64,000 nucleotides of DNA from Planctomycetota bacterium (GTDB lineage: Bacteria; Planctomycetota; Phycisphaerae; Phycisphaerales; SM1A02). The notes below the pieces were generated by a model. The model saw only the letters and a program-made list of their open reading frames with translations, did not search any database and was not told the DNA's origin. The stretch covers positions 1 through 64,000 of the forward strand of contig JADFIR010000007.1 in NCBI GenBank assembly GCA_022566535.1. Direction: 5' to 3'. Made by a program: the position numbers and the translations under genes. Shown here piece by piece: positions 30,471 to 40,404 of the stretch. Positions within the stretch are counted from its first letter, which is position 1, and the number at the start of each line of letters is the position of its first letter.

Positions 30471-31460
30471 CTAGGGTATCGACGCGTCCCATAGGTAATA
30501 AAAGCCAGGTGAAACGAAGGCGTAGTCGGCCACGTTCAACTGCAAGAGATTGATCTGGGTTGTGGCGGTGGAAGGGACCTGCGAATAGGCACTGCCAACA
30601 TGTTCGAGCAGGCGATGGTACTTGACGAGCTTCGCCTTCACCACGCCGGCCCGAGCCTTGGCGGCCTCAAACGCATCGCGCAGGCCACCGAGGCGATCAA
30701 TCAACCCGACTTGGGCAGCCTTGCGGCCGGTGACCACTTGCCCATCGCTGATCCACGCCAGGTCATCTTGAGCGAGATTGGGACGGTTCTCGACCACAAC
30801 CGAGAGGAAGTTGTCGTAGAACTCATCGACCAGGCCTTGCAGCAGCGCCCGGTGCTCCGGCGGCATCGGCTCGAAAGGAGATCCCGCCGCCTTGTTCGGG
30901 CCGGACGTGATCGCATCGGCGCGGATGCCGATCTTTCCCATGCCTTGGGAGAAGTTGAAGGTCTGAATGATGACGCCGATGGACCCGGTGATGGTGGTGG
31001 GATGGGCGATGATCTCATCGCCGCCACACGCCAGGTAGTATCCGCCGGAGGCCGCCACGTCGCCCATCAGAATCACCACCGGCTTGCTCGTTCGCTGCTT
31101 GAAGTCCTTCAGCTCGCGGTAGAGCACGTCGGTGGCGGTGACGGCTCCGCCGGGCGAATTGATACGAACAATAATCGCCTTGACGCGTCGATCGGCCTCG
31201 GCCTTTCGCAGCGATTCGACAAACCGCGCCACCGGGTTCTCGCCGGGTCGTAGAATCCGGCGAGATTCGGCGTCAACGATCAAACCCCTGATGTCTATTA
31301 GCGCAATCTTTGCTGCCGACCATCCTGCCCCGTCGTCTCGAAGCACCTCCGTTTCGGTCAGCTCATCGACCGCGGGCACAACATCGATAACGAACCGCAG
31401 CCGCGCGCACCCCGCCACAGCCGTCACCAAGAGCACCAGTGCCGCGAATCGCGCAAACAT
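30471..31460 (-). CDS. SppA-like signal peptide peptidase (S49), predicted lipoprotein
   Basis: 329 residues. The N-terminus MFARFAALVLLVTAVAGC carries a lipobox (VAGC), so it is probably lipid-anchored. The S49 core shows IVRINSPGGAVTATD, the nucleophile loop GDVAASGGYYLACGG (Ser128) and TITGSIGVI; Lys190 in SGPNKAAGSP is the likely general base. Single-domain SppA proteins degrade cleaved signal peptides or membrane fragments. AAGGAGC precedes the start. The gene diverges from rsmH with 109 bases between them. The C-terminal 40 residues are not typical of the family. Confidence 0.85.
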   Translation of the reverse strand: MFARFAALVLLVTAVAGCARLRFVIDVVPAVDELTETEVLRDDGAGWSAAKIALIDIRGLIVDAESRRILRPGENPVARFVESLRKAEADRRVKAIIVRINSPGGAVTATDVLYRELKDFKQRTSKPVVILMGDVAASGGYYLACGGDEIIAHPTTITGSIGVIIQTFNFSQGMGKIGIRADAITSGPNKAAGSPFEPMPPEHRALLQGLVDEFYDNFLSVVVENRPNLAQDDLAWISDGQVVTGRKAAQVGLIDRLGGLRDAFEAAKARAGVVKAKLVKYHRLLEHVGSAYSQVPSTATTQINLLQLNVADYAFVSPGFYYLWDASIP

Positions 31461-31569
31461 TGTGCAGCTCCTTTGCGTCCGAATAATCAGCTTCGGCGCT
31501 GGCTGTGCGATGAATAACCCTATCACGAGACGCGCGGGTCCGCGACCCCCGGCTAGACTCAGCGCCTCC

Positions 31570-32580
31570 ATGCCTGTGCACAACGATGCCCAACACACCC
31601 CGGTTCTGCTGGCCGAGACCATGCGGCTGCTCGATCCGAGCCCGGGCGAGATCGTCGTGGACTGTACGGTCGGGCAGGGCGGCCACAGCCTGGCCTTGGC
31701 TGCGGCAGTCAAGCCCGATGGAAGAGTTATCGGATTCGACGCCGATCCCGCCCAACTTGAGTTTTCCTGCCAGCGGGTCCGGCAGGCGTCAGGGCGGTTC
31801 GAACCGACCCATGCCAACTTCGTTGAGGCCCCCCGGCGCCTCAAGGCGCTCGGCCTGCGTGCAGATGCCGTCCTGGCTGACCTGGGATACAGCTCCCAGC
31901 AGATGGACGACCCTCGACGCGGCTTCAGCTTCTCCGCCGACAGCCCATTAGACATGCGCTACGACCCCCACGGACCGCTCACCGCCGCGGACCTCATCGC
32001 ATCGCTGACCGAACGGGAGCTGGCGGACGTCATCGCCCGCTACGGCGAGGACCCCCTGGCCCGAAAGATCGCCCGAAAACTTGCACAAACTCGACAACGG
32101 GAGCCGATTCGTTCTACCGCACAGCTTGCACGAGTGGTCCAGGAGGCTTACGGCTCACGGGCCCGCCGGTCGCGGATGCATCCAGCCACGCGGACCTTCA
32201 TGGCCTTTCGAATCGCGGTCAACGATGAGTTGACTGCCCTGGGCTCACTCCTTGAGCAGGTTCTTGAAGGCGCCGGGAAGGTCAACGAAGGAGGCTGGCT
32301 GAATCGGGGCGCGCGAGTGGCGGTCATCAGCTTTCACAGCCTCGAAGACCGCCTGGTCAAGCGAGCCTTTGCCGAGCTGGCCCAACGAGGCCACGCCACG
32401 CGACTCACGAAGCGGCCGATCACCGCTACCGCAAGCGAGATCGCCGCCAACCCTCGGTCGCGCTCGGCTAAACTACGGGTTGTCAAGGTTGACGGCCCGG
32501 CCACTCAGGATGCCGCGTCGACGGTACCCAGTCCGCCAACGCAGCGACGCAGCATGGACGCTTCACCATATGACACGTGA
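31570..32580 (+). CDS. rsmH: 16S rRNA (cytosine-1402-N4) methyltransferase RsmH (MraW)
   Basis: 336 residues, near the family's 310. HTPVLLAETMRLL opens the protein; the SAM-binding loop is VDCTVGQGGHSLALA; further signatures are LADLGYSSQQMDDPRRGFSF, LDMRYDP and the C-terminal VISFHSLEDRLVKRAF. It methylates C1402 in the decoding centre and is commonly the second gene of the division/cell wall cluster. No mraZ precedes it. The LysM gene overlaps its stop by 11 bases. The Pro- and Thr-rich tail after about residue 310 is extra. Confidence 0.96.
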   Translation: MPVHNDAQHTPVLLAETMRLLDPSPGEIVVDCTVGQGGHSLALAAAVKPDGRVIGFDADPAQLEFSCQRVRQASGRFEPTHANFVEAPRRLKALGLRADAVLADLGYSSQQMDDPRRGFSFSADSPLDMRYDPHGPLTAADLIASLTERELADVIARYGEDPLARKIARKLAQTRQREPIRSTAQLARVVQEAYGSRARRSRMHPATRTFMAFRIAVNDELTALGSLLEQVLEGAGKVNEGGWLNRGARVAVISFHSLEDRLVKRAFAELAQRGHATRLTKRPITATASEIAANPRSRSAKLRVVKVDGPATQDAASTVPSPPTQRRSMDASPYDT

Positions 32581-33343
32581 AAACAAGGTGGCCCTGGTGG
32601 TTGGGTTCGGCCTGATCCTCTTCGTCGGAATCCTCATTTCCGATCACCTTTCCGACGCCCGAACTCAAGAGCCCGCCAACCTCGTCCCGCCCAGCGCCCT
32701 GACTGCGACCCCGACACCCCACCTCGGGCCGGAACTGATTGACTTGCAGATCCACGGCGACGTCTTGGGCCCCCCACGAAGAAACGAATCGTCGCAGGGG
32801 CCGCCGGCGGTCACGACCACTCAATTCCCGAGCCCAACCGCGAACGCCCCGCAACAGCGCGAATCTCGCATCGACCCTCCCATCATTCACATGCCCACCC
32901 TCGGGGAAGGTTCACAGCCCGCAATCGGGCCGACCTCAAATCAGGCCGGCGAGGCTTCCATCACATTCCACAAGGTGCGACCAGGCGAATCGCTGTCATC
33001 AATCTGCCAGCGGTACTATGGAGACGTTCTGCGGGTGTTAGAACTCGCACGATACAACGACATTGCGGACCCCGACGTCGTGCGAGCCGGCCGAAAACTT
33101 CGCATCCCCAAGGCCGACGCCCTAGCTCGCAACGACCAAAGCAACCCCGCCGCCTCCTCCGACGGCGCCGACCGATCTCGCACGTACACCATCAAGCGGG
33201 GTGACTCGCTCTCGGTGGTCGCCCAACGCCTACTTCATTCCGCCGGCCGATGGCGACAGCTTTACCAGCTGAACCGCAACGTGATCAGCGACCCGGACAC
33301 CCTCCAGGTTGGAACCGTGATCAAAGTTCCGTCCAGTCCGTAG
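32570..33343 (+). CDS. Membrane-anchored protein with two LysM domains
   Basis: 257 residues. One N-terminal membrane segment (VALVVGFGLILFVGILI) is followed by a Pro/Thr-rich linker and two LysM domains: HKVRPGESLSSICQRYYGD at about 135-185 and TYTIKRGDSLSVVAQRLLHS at about 205-256. LysM domains bind peptidoglycan glycan strands. Overlapping rsmH and preceding the FtsL-like gene and ftsI, it is probably a wall-binding division or elongation factor particular to this lineage; that role is inference. The ATG at 32570 sits inside the end of rsmH. Confidence 0.85.
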   Translation: MTRENKVALVVGFGLILFVGILISDHLSDARTQEPANLVPPSALTATPTPHLGPELIDLQIHGDVLGPPRRNESSQGPPAVTTTQFPSPTANAPQQRESRIDPPIIHMPTLGEGSQPAIGPTSNQAGEASITFHKVRPGESLSSICQRYYGDVLRVLELARYNDIADPDVVRAGRKLRIPKADALARNDQSNPAASSDGADRSRTYTIKRGDSLSVVAQRLLHSAGRWRQLYQLNRNVISDPDTLQVGTVIKVPSSP

Positions 33344-33365
33344 CCCCCGGCTCTGCCGGGGGGCT
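33342..33365 (+). terminator. Hairpin overlapping the stop codon of the LysM gene
   Basis: AGCCCCCGGC pairs with GCCGGGGGGCT (one bulged G); the TAG stop contributes the first bases. No T-run follows and the next genes of the cluster continue 45 bases on, so full termination here would be surprising. Confidence 0.45.
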
Positions 33366-33409
33366 CTGCCAGGAAGCCGAAGCCCGGTCGCGAAGGAAAA
33401 CAGCCTGCC

Positions 33410-33730
33410 ATGTTCGCCAAGCTTCTGCTCATCATCCTCGTCATGGGTGCGACCGCTTGTGCACTCTTGGCCATTCGCCAGCAGCGCATCGAGACGGCCC
33501 ACGAATCGGCGCTGCTCCACCAGCGGCTGCTTGATGGTGAACAAGTGATATGGAAACTGCGCAATGAGATTGCCGTGCGGTGTCAGCCCGACCAGGTGCG
33601 CCTGGCCATGGCCGGGCTCGGCGGCTCGTGGACCCCGATCCTGATTCGCGCCGTTGAGAGCGACACGTCACAAACGCACCTGGCGTCGCACACGAATGCA
33701 CGGGCCATCGACTTCGATTGGGGCGGATAG
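33410..33730 (+). CDS. FtsL-like bitopic division protein
   Basis: 106 residues. An N-terminal membrane helix (FAKLLLIILVMGATACALLA) is followed directly by a helical, coiled-coil-prone stretch (RQQRIETAHESALLHQRLLD). This is the architecture of FtsL, and the position between rsmH and ftsI is exactly that of ftsL in other bacteria; sequence similarity alone would not prove it. FtsL stabilises the FtsB/FtsW/FtsI complex. The ATG follows GAAGGA by 12 bases and the stop lies 4 bases before ftsI. Confidence 0.65.
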   Translation: MFAKLLLIILVMGATACALLAIRQQRIETAHESALLHQRLLDGEQVIWKLRNEIAVRCQPDQVRLAMAGLGGSWTPILIRAVESDTSQTHLASHTNARAIDFDWGG

Positions 33731-33734
33731 CCCG

Positions 33735-35495
33735 ATGGCCGGAGCCAACGAAACCCGTCACGCGCAATTGGATCGGGCGGCGGCATGGGCCAGGTTGATT
33801 GTGCTGGGCCTGGTCCTGGCGATGCTTGGGCTGTTGGGGCGGGTCGCGCAACTGAAACTGTACCCCGATGCGCAGCTTCTACCGGCCGTTACGCCCCCGG
33901 TCTCCAGCCGCCCGGAATTCGCCAGACGAGGCAATCTGCTCGACGCACGCAACCGTCTCATCGCCACCAGCACGATGGGGTATCGGTTGTTTGTCGATCC
34001 CTCGCAGATGGTCGATGCCCCGACGCTCGCCGTCGATCTTGCCGCTGTGTTGGGCGAGGATCCCATCGAGATCGACAAGAAGATCCTCCAGCGCGCGGAT
34101 CGGCAATATGTGGTGATCGACCATCTGCTGGAGGACTGGCAGGTGGCCGCGATCCGCCGGGCCCGCCTGCGCGGGGTCGCCCTGGAGCCGCGATTGGTCC
34201 GCCATTATCCGCACGGCAGTGTCGCGGCGACCGTGATCGGTATGGTGGGATTCGAGCACACCGGCCTCGGCGGATTGGAACACGCCTTCGATTCGGCCCT
34301 TGCCCCCCGCCAGGGACGATTGACTTACGTCCGCGACGCCAGACGCAGAGTTCTGTGGATCGAGCCGCAGGGCTACCTGCCCGGCATTGAAGGCCGGGAC
34401 GTGCGCCTGGCCATCGACCTGGTCATCCAGCAACACGCCGAACAACGACTCCGTGTGGCGGTCGAGGAGCATAACGCCGGCGGCGGGCGGGTTGTCGTCC
34501 TGAACTGCCGGACCGGCGAAATCATGGCCATGTGTGATGTGCTCAACACCAGGCCGGGGTGGGATCAACTCACCGCGGACCCTATGCGCGATGTTCAGCC
34601 GGCGCTGGGCCGCAACCGCTGTGTCACCGATCCCTATGAACCGGGGTCAACATTCAAGCCGTTCATCTGGGCCGTCGCCACCGAACTCGCCAGGGCTGAG
34701 CCTGATGAGATCATCCCCACCCCGACCGAAGGATCGTACCGCACCAGTCGCGGCCGGCGAATCCGCGACATCCATACCCACGGACCCGTCAGTTGGCGCA
34801 CGGTGCTGGTCCGTTCAATCAACAGCGGTATGGCCATCGTGGCCGAGCGCCTCAGTCATGAGGAGATGCGCGAGGCGGTGTTGCGCTTCGGCTTCGGCGC
34901 CAAGACGCGCTGTGGCGTGCCGGGCGAGTCGGCCGGGCTGGTCACCACCCCGAAGAATTGGAGCCACTACACCCAAACATCGGTCGTGATCGGGCACGAG
35001 ATCGCCGTCACCCCCGTACAGATGGTCCGCGCCTTCAGCGTCTTCGCCAGGGACGGCACACTGCCCGATCTGTACATCACCGCCCGCAATCAAGAGGACG
35101 AGCAATACCGCTTCCACCATCAAGTCGTCCCCGAATCAATTGCCGAACTCGTGCGTCAAGTGCTGCGCGAGGTGATGATCGAGGGCACAGGCCGCCAAGC
35201 CCAGTCGCAGCGCTACGAACTGTTCGGCAAGTCCGGGACGGCTCAGCTTCCCAAGCCCGCCGGCGGCGGCTACTACGAAGATCGCTACGTCTCCAGCTTC
35301 ATTGCCGGGGCGCCCTACGAACAGCCGCGCATCGTCGTCCTCTGCGTGATCGACGATCCCGACAAGTCGCGCGGTCACTTCGGCAGCACGATCGCCGGCC
35401 CGGTCGTCCGCGACATCATCGACGAAACGCTTGCCTACCTCGGCGTGCCCCCAACCAAGACGCCCGATGAGTCGCTTGTCGCTGCGCAACAGTAA
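33735..35495 (+). CDS. ftsI: Class B penicillin-binding protein (septal transpeptidase FtsI/PBP3)
   Basis: 586 residues. A membrane helix (RLIVLGLVLAMLGLLG, about 20-36) precedes the dimerisation domain with the RRGNLLDARNRLIATS segment. The transpeptidase motifs are complete: nucleophile Ser305 in STFK, Ser361-Ile-Asn363, and Lys499-Ser-Gly. It crosslinks peptidoglycan at the septum with FtsW. No PASTA domains. The start at 33735 (MAGANETRHAQLD) leaves 4 bases after the FtsL-like gene. The cluster stops here: no murE, murF or mraY follows. Confidence 0.93.
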   Translation: MAGANETRHAQLDRAAAWARLIVLGLVLAMLGLLGRVAQLKLYPDAQLLPAVTPPVSSRPEFARRGNLLDARNRLIATSTMGYRLFVDPSQMVDAPTLAVDLAAVLGEDPIEIDKKILQRADRQYVVIDHLLEDWQVAAIRRARLRGVALEPRLVRHYPHGSVAATVIGMVGFEHTGLGGLEHAFDSALAPRQGRLTYVRDARRRVLWIEPQGYLPGIEGRDVRLAIDLVIQQHAEQRLRVAVEEHNAGGGRVVVLNCRTGEIMAMCDVLNTRPGWDQLTADPMRDVQPALGRNRCVTDPYEPGSTFKPFIWAVATELARAEPDEIIPTPTEGSYRTSRGRRIRDIHTHGPVSWRTVLVRSINSGMAIVAERLSHEEMREAVLRFGFGAKTRCGVPGESAGLVTTPKNWSHYTQTSVVIGHEIAVTPVQMVRAFSVFARDGTLPDLYITARNQEDEQYRFHHQVVPESIAELVRQVLREVMIEGTGRQAQSQRYELFGKSGTAQLPKPAGGGYYEDRYVSSFIAGAPYEQPRIVVLCVIDDPDKSRGHFGSTIAGPVVRDIIDETLAYLGVPPTKTPDESLVAAQQ

Positions 35496-35500
35496 CTGAA

Positions 35501-35523
35501 GCCCACGGACTCGAGCCCCTGGG
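35501..35523 (+). terminator. Degenerate hairpin after ftsI
   Basis: GCCCACGG and CCCCTGGG around ACTCGAG match the 29934 hairpin with mismatches. It begins 6 bases after the ftsI stop. Confidence 0.35.
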
Positions 35524-35531
35524 ATTCAAAC

Positions 35532-35560
35532 TTGAATTACCGCGCGCTGAGCCGTATCTT
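35532..35560 (+). promoter_or_regulatory. Promoter giving a leaderless transcript of the 35567 gene
   Basis: TTGAAT (35532-35537), a 17-base spacer and TATCTT (35555-35560). With the usual 6 bases after the -10 box, transcription starts on the A of the ATG at 35567. Confidence 0.55.
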
Positions 35561-35566
35561 CGCCGC

Positions 35567-35848
35567 ATGCCCTACATCCCCTCCTCCGACCGCCCAGCCT
35601 ACGACCCGCAGATCGATCAGTTAGCTGAGTCACTCGCCCGCCAGCCGGCCGATCGTCGCAAGGGCCACGCCAACTATGTCATCACGCAGATTCTCCGCAA
35701 AGCCTGGGGCGTGGATCGTGCAGACAACGAGTCGTATTCCAGCTATGCCGACATCATCGGCACGTTGGAATGCGCCAAGCTCGAGCTCTACCGCCGCCAG
35801 CTCGCCGCCTACGAAGACACCGCGATCGACAAACATGGTGATTTGTAG
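35567..35848 (+). CDS. Conserved small protein of unknown function (DUF6899-like)
   Basis: 93 residues. The pattern MPYIPSSDRPAYDPQID, GHANYVITQILRKAW, YADIIGTLECAKLELYRRQL and PYED-like AAYEDTAIDKHGDL matches a widely spread family of uncharacterised bacterial proteins that I recall as DUF6899; the match is from memory. No signal or membrane segment; acidic and probably cytoplasmic. There is no ribosome binding site and the promoter suggests a leaderless message. Alone between ftsI and the toxin-antitoxin pair. Confidence 0.75.
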   Translation: MPYIPSSDRPAYDPQIDQLAESLARQPADRRKGHANYVITQILRKAWGVDRADNESYSSYADIIGTLECAKLELYRRQLAAYEDTAIDKHGDL

Positions 35849-36038
35849 GTCCGTAGGGTAACTCATCCGACCGACCGCGAAGCGCGTTGATCGACCGCAA
35901 CCCGTCCCATGTCTACCAGTTAGCCCCCGCGTGATTCACCCGAGGCCGACTGTCGCTTTCGCCGCCCTGCCCCCTTGCCTCGCCACCACGCAAACTGAGA
36001 CACCGCACATTCATCGCTGGAGCTTTCACCGACCACCC

Positions 36039-36067
36039 TTGTCGCACAGCAGTGGAGCTCGTACACT
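36039..36067 (+). promoter_or_regulatory. Promoter of the toxin-antitoxin pair (leaderless)
   Basis: TTGTCG (36039-36044), a 17-base spacer and TACACT (36062-36067); transcription would begin at 36074, the A of the antitoxin ATG. The region 35849-36038 holds no gene. Confidence 0.5.
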
Positions 36068-36073
36068 GCTCTG

Positions 36074-36298
36074 ATGGCGAAGAAGCAGACGATGGCCGAC
36101 GTGCTTGACCTCAGCGCCGCCGAGCGGATTCTACTGGCCCAGGATCTCTGGGACAGCATCGCTGACGAACCCGATGCCTGGACGCTCAGTGACGCTCAGC
36201 GCGGCGAGCTTGATCGTCGGCTGCAAACCTATCGCAACCGCACCGCGCCCGGCTCGTCCTGGAAGACAATCAAACCCCGCATCCAACGCAAGGGATGA
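36074..36298 (+). CDS. Antitoxin of the TIGR02574 addiction-module type
   Basis: 74 residues. LSAAERILLAQDLWDSIAD is the hallmark of this antitoxin family (compare the usual LSPEERLELVEELWDSI), followed by LSDAQRGELDRRLQTY. These small helical proteins neutralise a RelE/ParE toxin and usually repress their own promoter. The stop TGA overlaps the toxin ATG (ATGA, 36295-36298), the typical coupled arrangement. No ribosome binding site is seen before the ATG. Confidence 0.88.
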   Translation: MAKKQTMADVLDLSAAERILLAQDLWDSIADEPDAWTLSDAQRGELDRRLQTYRNRTAPGSSWKTIKPRIQRKG

Positions 36299-36603
36299 CC
36301 GAACGGCTCCTCATTCGGCCGGAAGCCGAGGCTGATCTGGCCGAAGCGTTCGCGTGGTACGAAGCGCGGCGCGATGGACTCGGCCACGAGTTCTTGCTTG
36401 CCGTTGAAGCGCGCTTGGCCGCCATCCAACGACACCCTGTGTCGTTCCCGGTCGTTCACCGGCAGATTCGTCGGGCATTGATCCGTCGCTTTCCCTACGG
36501 CATCTTCTTCATCGTCGAGGAATCAACCGTTATCGTCCTGGCCGTCTTTCACGCCAAGCGCGATCCACAGCACTGGCAAACACGTGCCGACCCCAACGAG
36601 TAG
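36295..36603 (+). CDS. RelE/ParE-family toxin
   Basis: 102 residues, the size of the family. Signatures: IRPEAEADLAEAFAWYEARR at the start, FLLAVEARLAAIQRHPVSFP, then RRALIRRFPYGIFFIVEEST and a C-terminal VLAVFHAKRDPQHW. Members cleave mRNA on the ribosome (RelE) or poison gyrase (ParE); the sequence does not settle which. All landmark segments are intact, so the toxin looks functional. Coupled by a 4-base overlap to the antitoxin. Confidence 0.9.
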   Translation: MTERLLIRPEAEADLAEAFAWYEARRDGLGHEFLLAVEARLAAIQRHPVSFPVVHRQIRRALIRRFPYGIFFIVEESTVIVLAVFHAKRDPQHWQTRADPNE

Positions 36604-36677
36604 CATCCCCTCGAATCCCGGCCAAGCGCCCAAGCTCGCCCCGCCCCCTGAGTCTTTGATACCACAGCCTCACGACA

Positions 36678-36703
36678 CTGGGGCACGCTACGCTTCGCCC
36701 CAG
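36678..36703. repeat. Dispersed palindrome with CGCTACGCTTC loop
   Basis: CTGGGGC and GCCCCAG flank a 12-base loop containing CGCTACGCTT. I recall closely similar elements in many environmental genomes. It lies between the toxin gene and a convergent gene. 36604-36767 has no gene. Confidence 0.55.
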
Positions 36704-36767
36704 CCACCCGCCGGACAGCACGGCCTTGCACGAACGCTTGCCTTAGCTCCTCGGAAAAACCTCGTTA

Positions 36768-37850
36768 TCAGCGGCCGTCTTTTTGGCTGCCTTCAGTGGC
36801 CTCGGCATCGACCTCTTCATACCGGATCTGAATCTCTTTCACCTTGTCCTTGTCAAGGTCCGCTTCTGCCCCCGAACTCAGCTTGACGCGAATCTTCGCA
36901 TCTTGGAGCACGCCGCTGATCCGATCTCCCACCTTTAGGATCAGCTCGTCCACGTTGAAACCACCGCCCTCGATGGTGATGCGGTCGATCTGAGCACGCG
37001 GGAAGGTGAGCACCCCGTAGGACGCCTTGATCGTAAACGACTCGTTCAGGATGACTCCCGACATCGTGTCGCCGTTCTTGAGTTTGATGGCATCGTACAG
37101 TGGCCTCCGCGCACCACCCGCTGCGGCTGATCCGACACCAGGCATCGCGCCCGTCTCCGCCGCACCAGGTACCCGCAGGTCAAGTACCCAGTGCCAAAAG
37201 TTCAGTTGCCACCGCCGCCAGTCGGGCCCGAAACCTTCATTATAAAAATAAATTGTGCGTTCGCCGTACGCGAAGGCACCGCACACTACCCGAGCTTTAT
37301 CGACATCGACAGTGGCAATCACGGTGCTTGCAGCAGGATCAAGTTGATAAAAATGGTAAACGGCCCAGACAGAAGAATCCTTATTGCTTTTGGCATATCC
37401 GCGGAAATAGAGATTTCGACAATCAGTGTTCACAGGATGAGCTACCAGGAAATCTCGAGGCGCGGGAAAGCCTTGCTTTTTCGCGCGCAGACCGAAGATG
37501 GCCGCATACTTTTGGATATCCTGGTCCTTCAACACCACCTTGTTGTGCCTGGCCCGAATCCACGCATCGAGAATGTTCCTGTGAGCGGTCGAAAGCTTGT
37601 CCGCTTCAAAGTTGAACATCACCACATCGGCATCCCGGCGCGGCTTTTCGCGCAGCCCGAAAATGTCGCCCTGTTTGATGACCTCGATCTTCGGCCGGGT
37701 GTTGTAGCGCAGCCCGGGGTCCATCTGCCTCAGGATGTCGGGCGGGATGTCCTTGTTTTCCTGCGGTTCCTGCGGCTGCTTGGCCGTCTGGCCCATGACG
37801 GGCACCGCCAAAGCCATGACGAGGACCAAAGCTGTACTCAACTTCGCCAT
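36768..37850 (-). CDS. Secreted protein of unknown function
   Basis: 360 residues. A signal peptide (KLSTALVLVMALAVPVMGQ) is followed by a Gln/Glu-rich spacer, a globular region (about 45-240) with several Trp/Tyr/Phe-rich strands (WRRWQLNFWHWVLDLRVPG) and a C-terminal part (about 265-345) with two SH3-like beta units: LKNGDTMSGVILNESFTI and VGDRISGVLQDAKIRVKL. The first resembles the barrel found in other planctomycete exported proteins. AAGGAGA precedes the ATG. Codon use and base composition are lower in GC around 37190-37500 than in its neighbours. No function can be assigned. Confidence 0.7.
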   Translation of the reverse strand: MAKLSTALVLVMALAVPVMGQTAKQPQEPQENKDIPPDILRQMDPGLRYNTRPKIEVIKQGDIFGLREKPRRDADVVMFNFEADKLSTAHRNILDAWIRARHNKVVLKDQDIQKYAAIFGLRAKKQGFPAPRDFLVAHPVNTDCRNLYFRGYAKSNKDSSVWAVYHFYQLDPAASTVIATVDVDKARVVCGAFAYGERTIYFYNEGFGPDWRRWQLNFWHWVLDLRVPGAAETGAMPGVGSAAAGGARRPLYDAIKLKNGDTMSGVILNESFTIKASYGVLTFPRAQIDRITIEGGGFNVDELILKVGDRISGVLQDAKIRVKLSSGAEADLDKDKVKEIQIRYEEVDAEATEGSQKDGR

Positions 37851-38148
37851 CGCTATCTCCTTCCCGCGAGAGGCTGTTGTTGTGATCTCACGATTGTCTC
37901 AGGAGACACCCCAAGAAGCAAGGGCATTCCAGACCCTTGTGGGGCCAAGCCCCGATCTTCTGCCCGGCGCGCCGCGAGCGGGCAGGTGGCGGCAGAGGAA
38001 GGGACGGAGTAGGAGAGGCCGGGGGATGGTTGACGGTTGGTTCGATCGCGGAGGGTCCCCCGGCAGAGCCGGGAGCTATGGGAGTGATGAGCCATGCGGC
38101 ATGAGCCAAGCGCCGACAATCATTTCCGTGCGCGCTGCATTGTTTCAC

Positions 38149-38289
38149 CCCTCACCCTAACCCTCTCCCCTCAAGGGGAGAGGGGATAAAGGCCCCCTCG
38201 CCCTTCCGGGCGAGGCGATGGTCACATGCACAGCGAGCGCCCGCTGAACCCTCAAGCCTCTCGCCTCAAGCCGTAAGCCTCAAGCCTTT
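38149..38289. repeat. Composite intergenic repeat region
   Basis: CCCTCACCCTAACCCTCTCC leads into a hairpin CCTCTCCCC/GGGGAGAGG (about 38162-38184), followed by a perfect 8-bp hairpin CCTCGCCC/GGGCGAGG (38196-38215) and then three CCTCAAGCC-like words (38249-38289). The second hairpin can end the regulator transcript on the minus strand. A further hairpin CCCCCGGCAGAGCCGGGAG is at 38055-38074. The 441-base gap 37851-38291 holds no gene. Confidence 0.65.
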
Positions 38290-38291
38290 GC

Positions 38292-39745
<1,454 letters not shown>

Positions 39746-39749
<4 letters not shown>

Positions 39750-40093
39750 CGGTAAATCAACCTCGACACCGGCACTTCCTTGTCGATGGGTTGCACCCGG
39801 TGCAGCAGGCGCCCCGTGGCATCGTTGCTGCGCATGACCCGGTCGAGAAGCTCGGCCACCGGCGTCATTCCGTCCTGGGCCGTGCGCAGCTTCGCCCAGA
39901 TCGGCTCGCCAGCGAGCGCCGCGCCATCGTCATTGAACTGTTCGAGCAGTCGCAAGGCGAGCCACACACGGGGCGATGAACCGTTCAGCAAGGAATCGAG
40001 TTCGTGAGCGAATTGCCCTAGAGACAGCGCGGCTCCGGCAGTGGCACTCGCGGTGAGGTGCTGATCTTCGGACGCTGCATCGACCCCAACCAT
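39746..40093 (-). CDS. Small protein with a histidine-kinase-like His box, no ATPase domain
   Basis: 115 residues. Residues about 24-50 read LSLGQFAHELDSLLNGSSPRVWLALRLL, which resembles the HisKA phospho-acceptor helix (F-x-HEL-N-N-L-L-x-G); the rest is helical. No N, G1 or G2 ATPase box is present. The stop overlaps the ATG of the NtrC-type regulator (ATGA, 39746-39749), so the two are co-translated. It may be a phosphotransfer or docking partner, or a remnant of a kinase; neither is proven. The 311-base gap upstream (40094-40404) shows nothing recognisable. Confidence 0.55.
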
Positions 40094-40404
40094 GGCTAGG
40101 AGTCTGATCGACGTGGCGCAACCTCTTCTGAAGCCTCATGTTGCGGTTTCACAACGTGCTTCTCGGACCGCTTCTCCCAAAGTGCACCATCGGCCATGCC
40201 TGCCAGCGCGGGCCACCTCATAAACCCCCTATCTTGTCACGAGAAATCGAATCAAATCATTGAAAGCACGGCATTTGCGCTTGGCGGCGGGGCAAGGTTA
40301 CCGTAGTCTGTCACCACAGTCGGCTTGTCGAGGATGGCTTTGGAGGAGAAGCTGTCCGGCAAGCCGTCTGTTTTTTTCCCGTTTCGATTCAAGGTGTTGG
40401 CTTC

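Noticed and set aside
38149-38289. CRISPR-like regular repeats
   Set aside because: The repeats are of several kinds, unevenly spaced, with no spacers and no cas genes.
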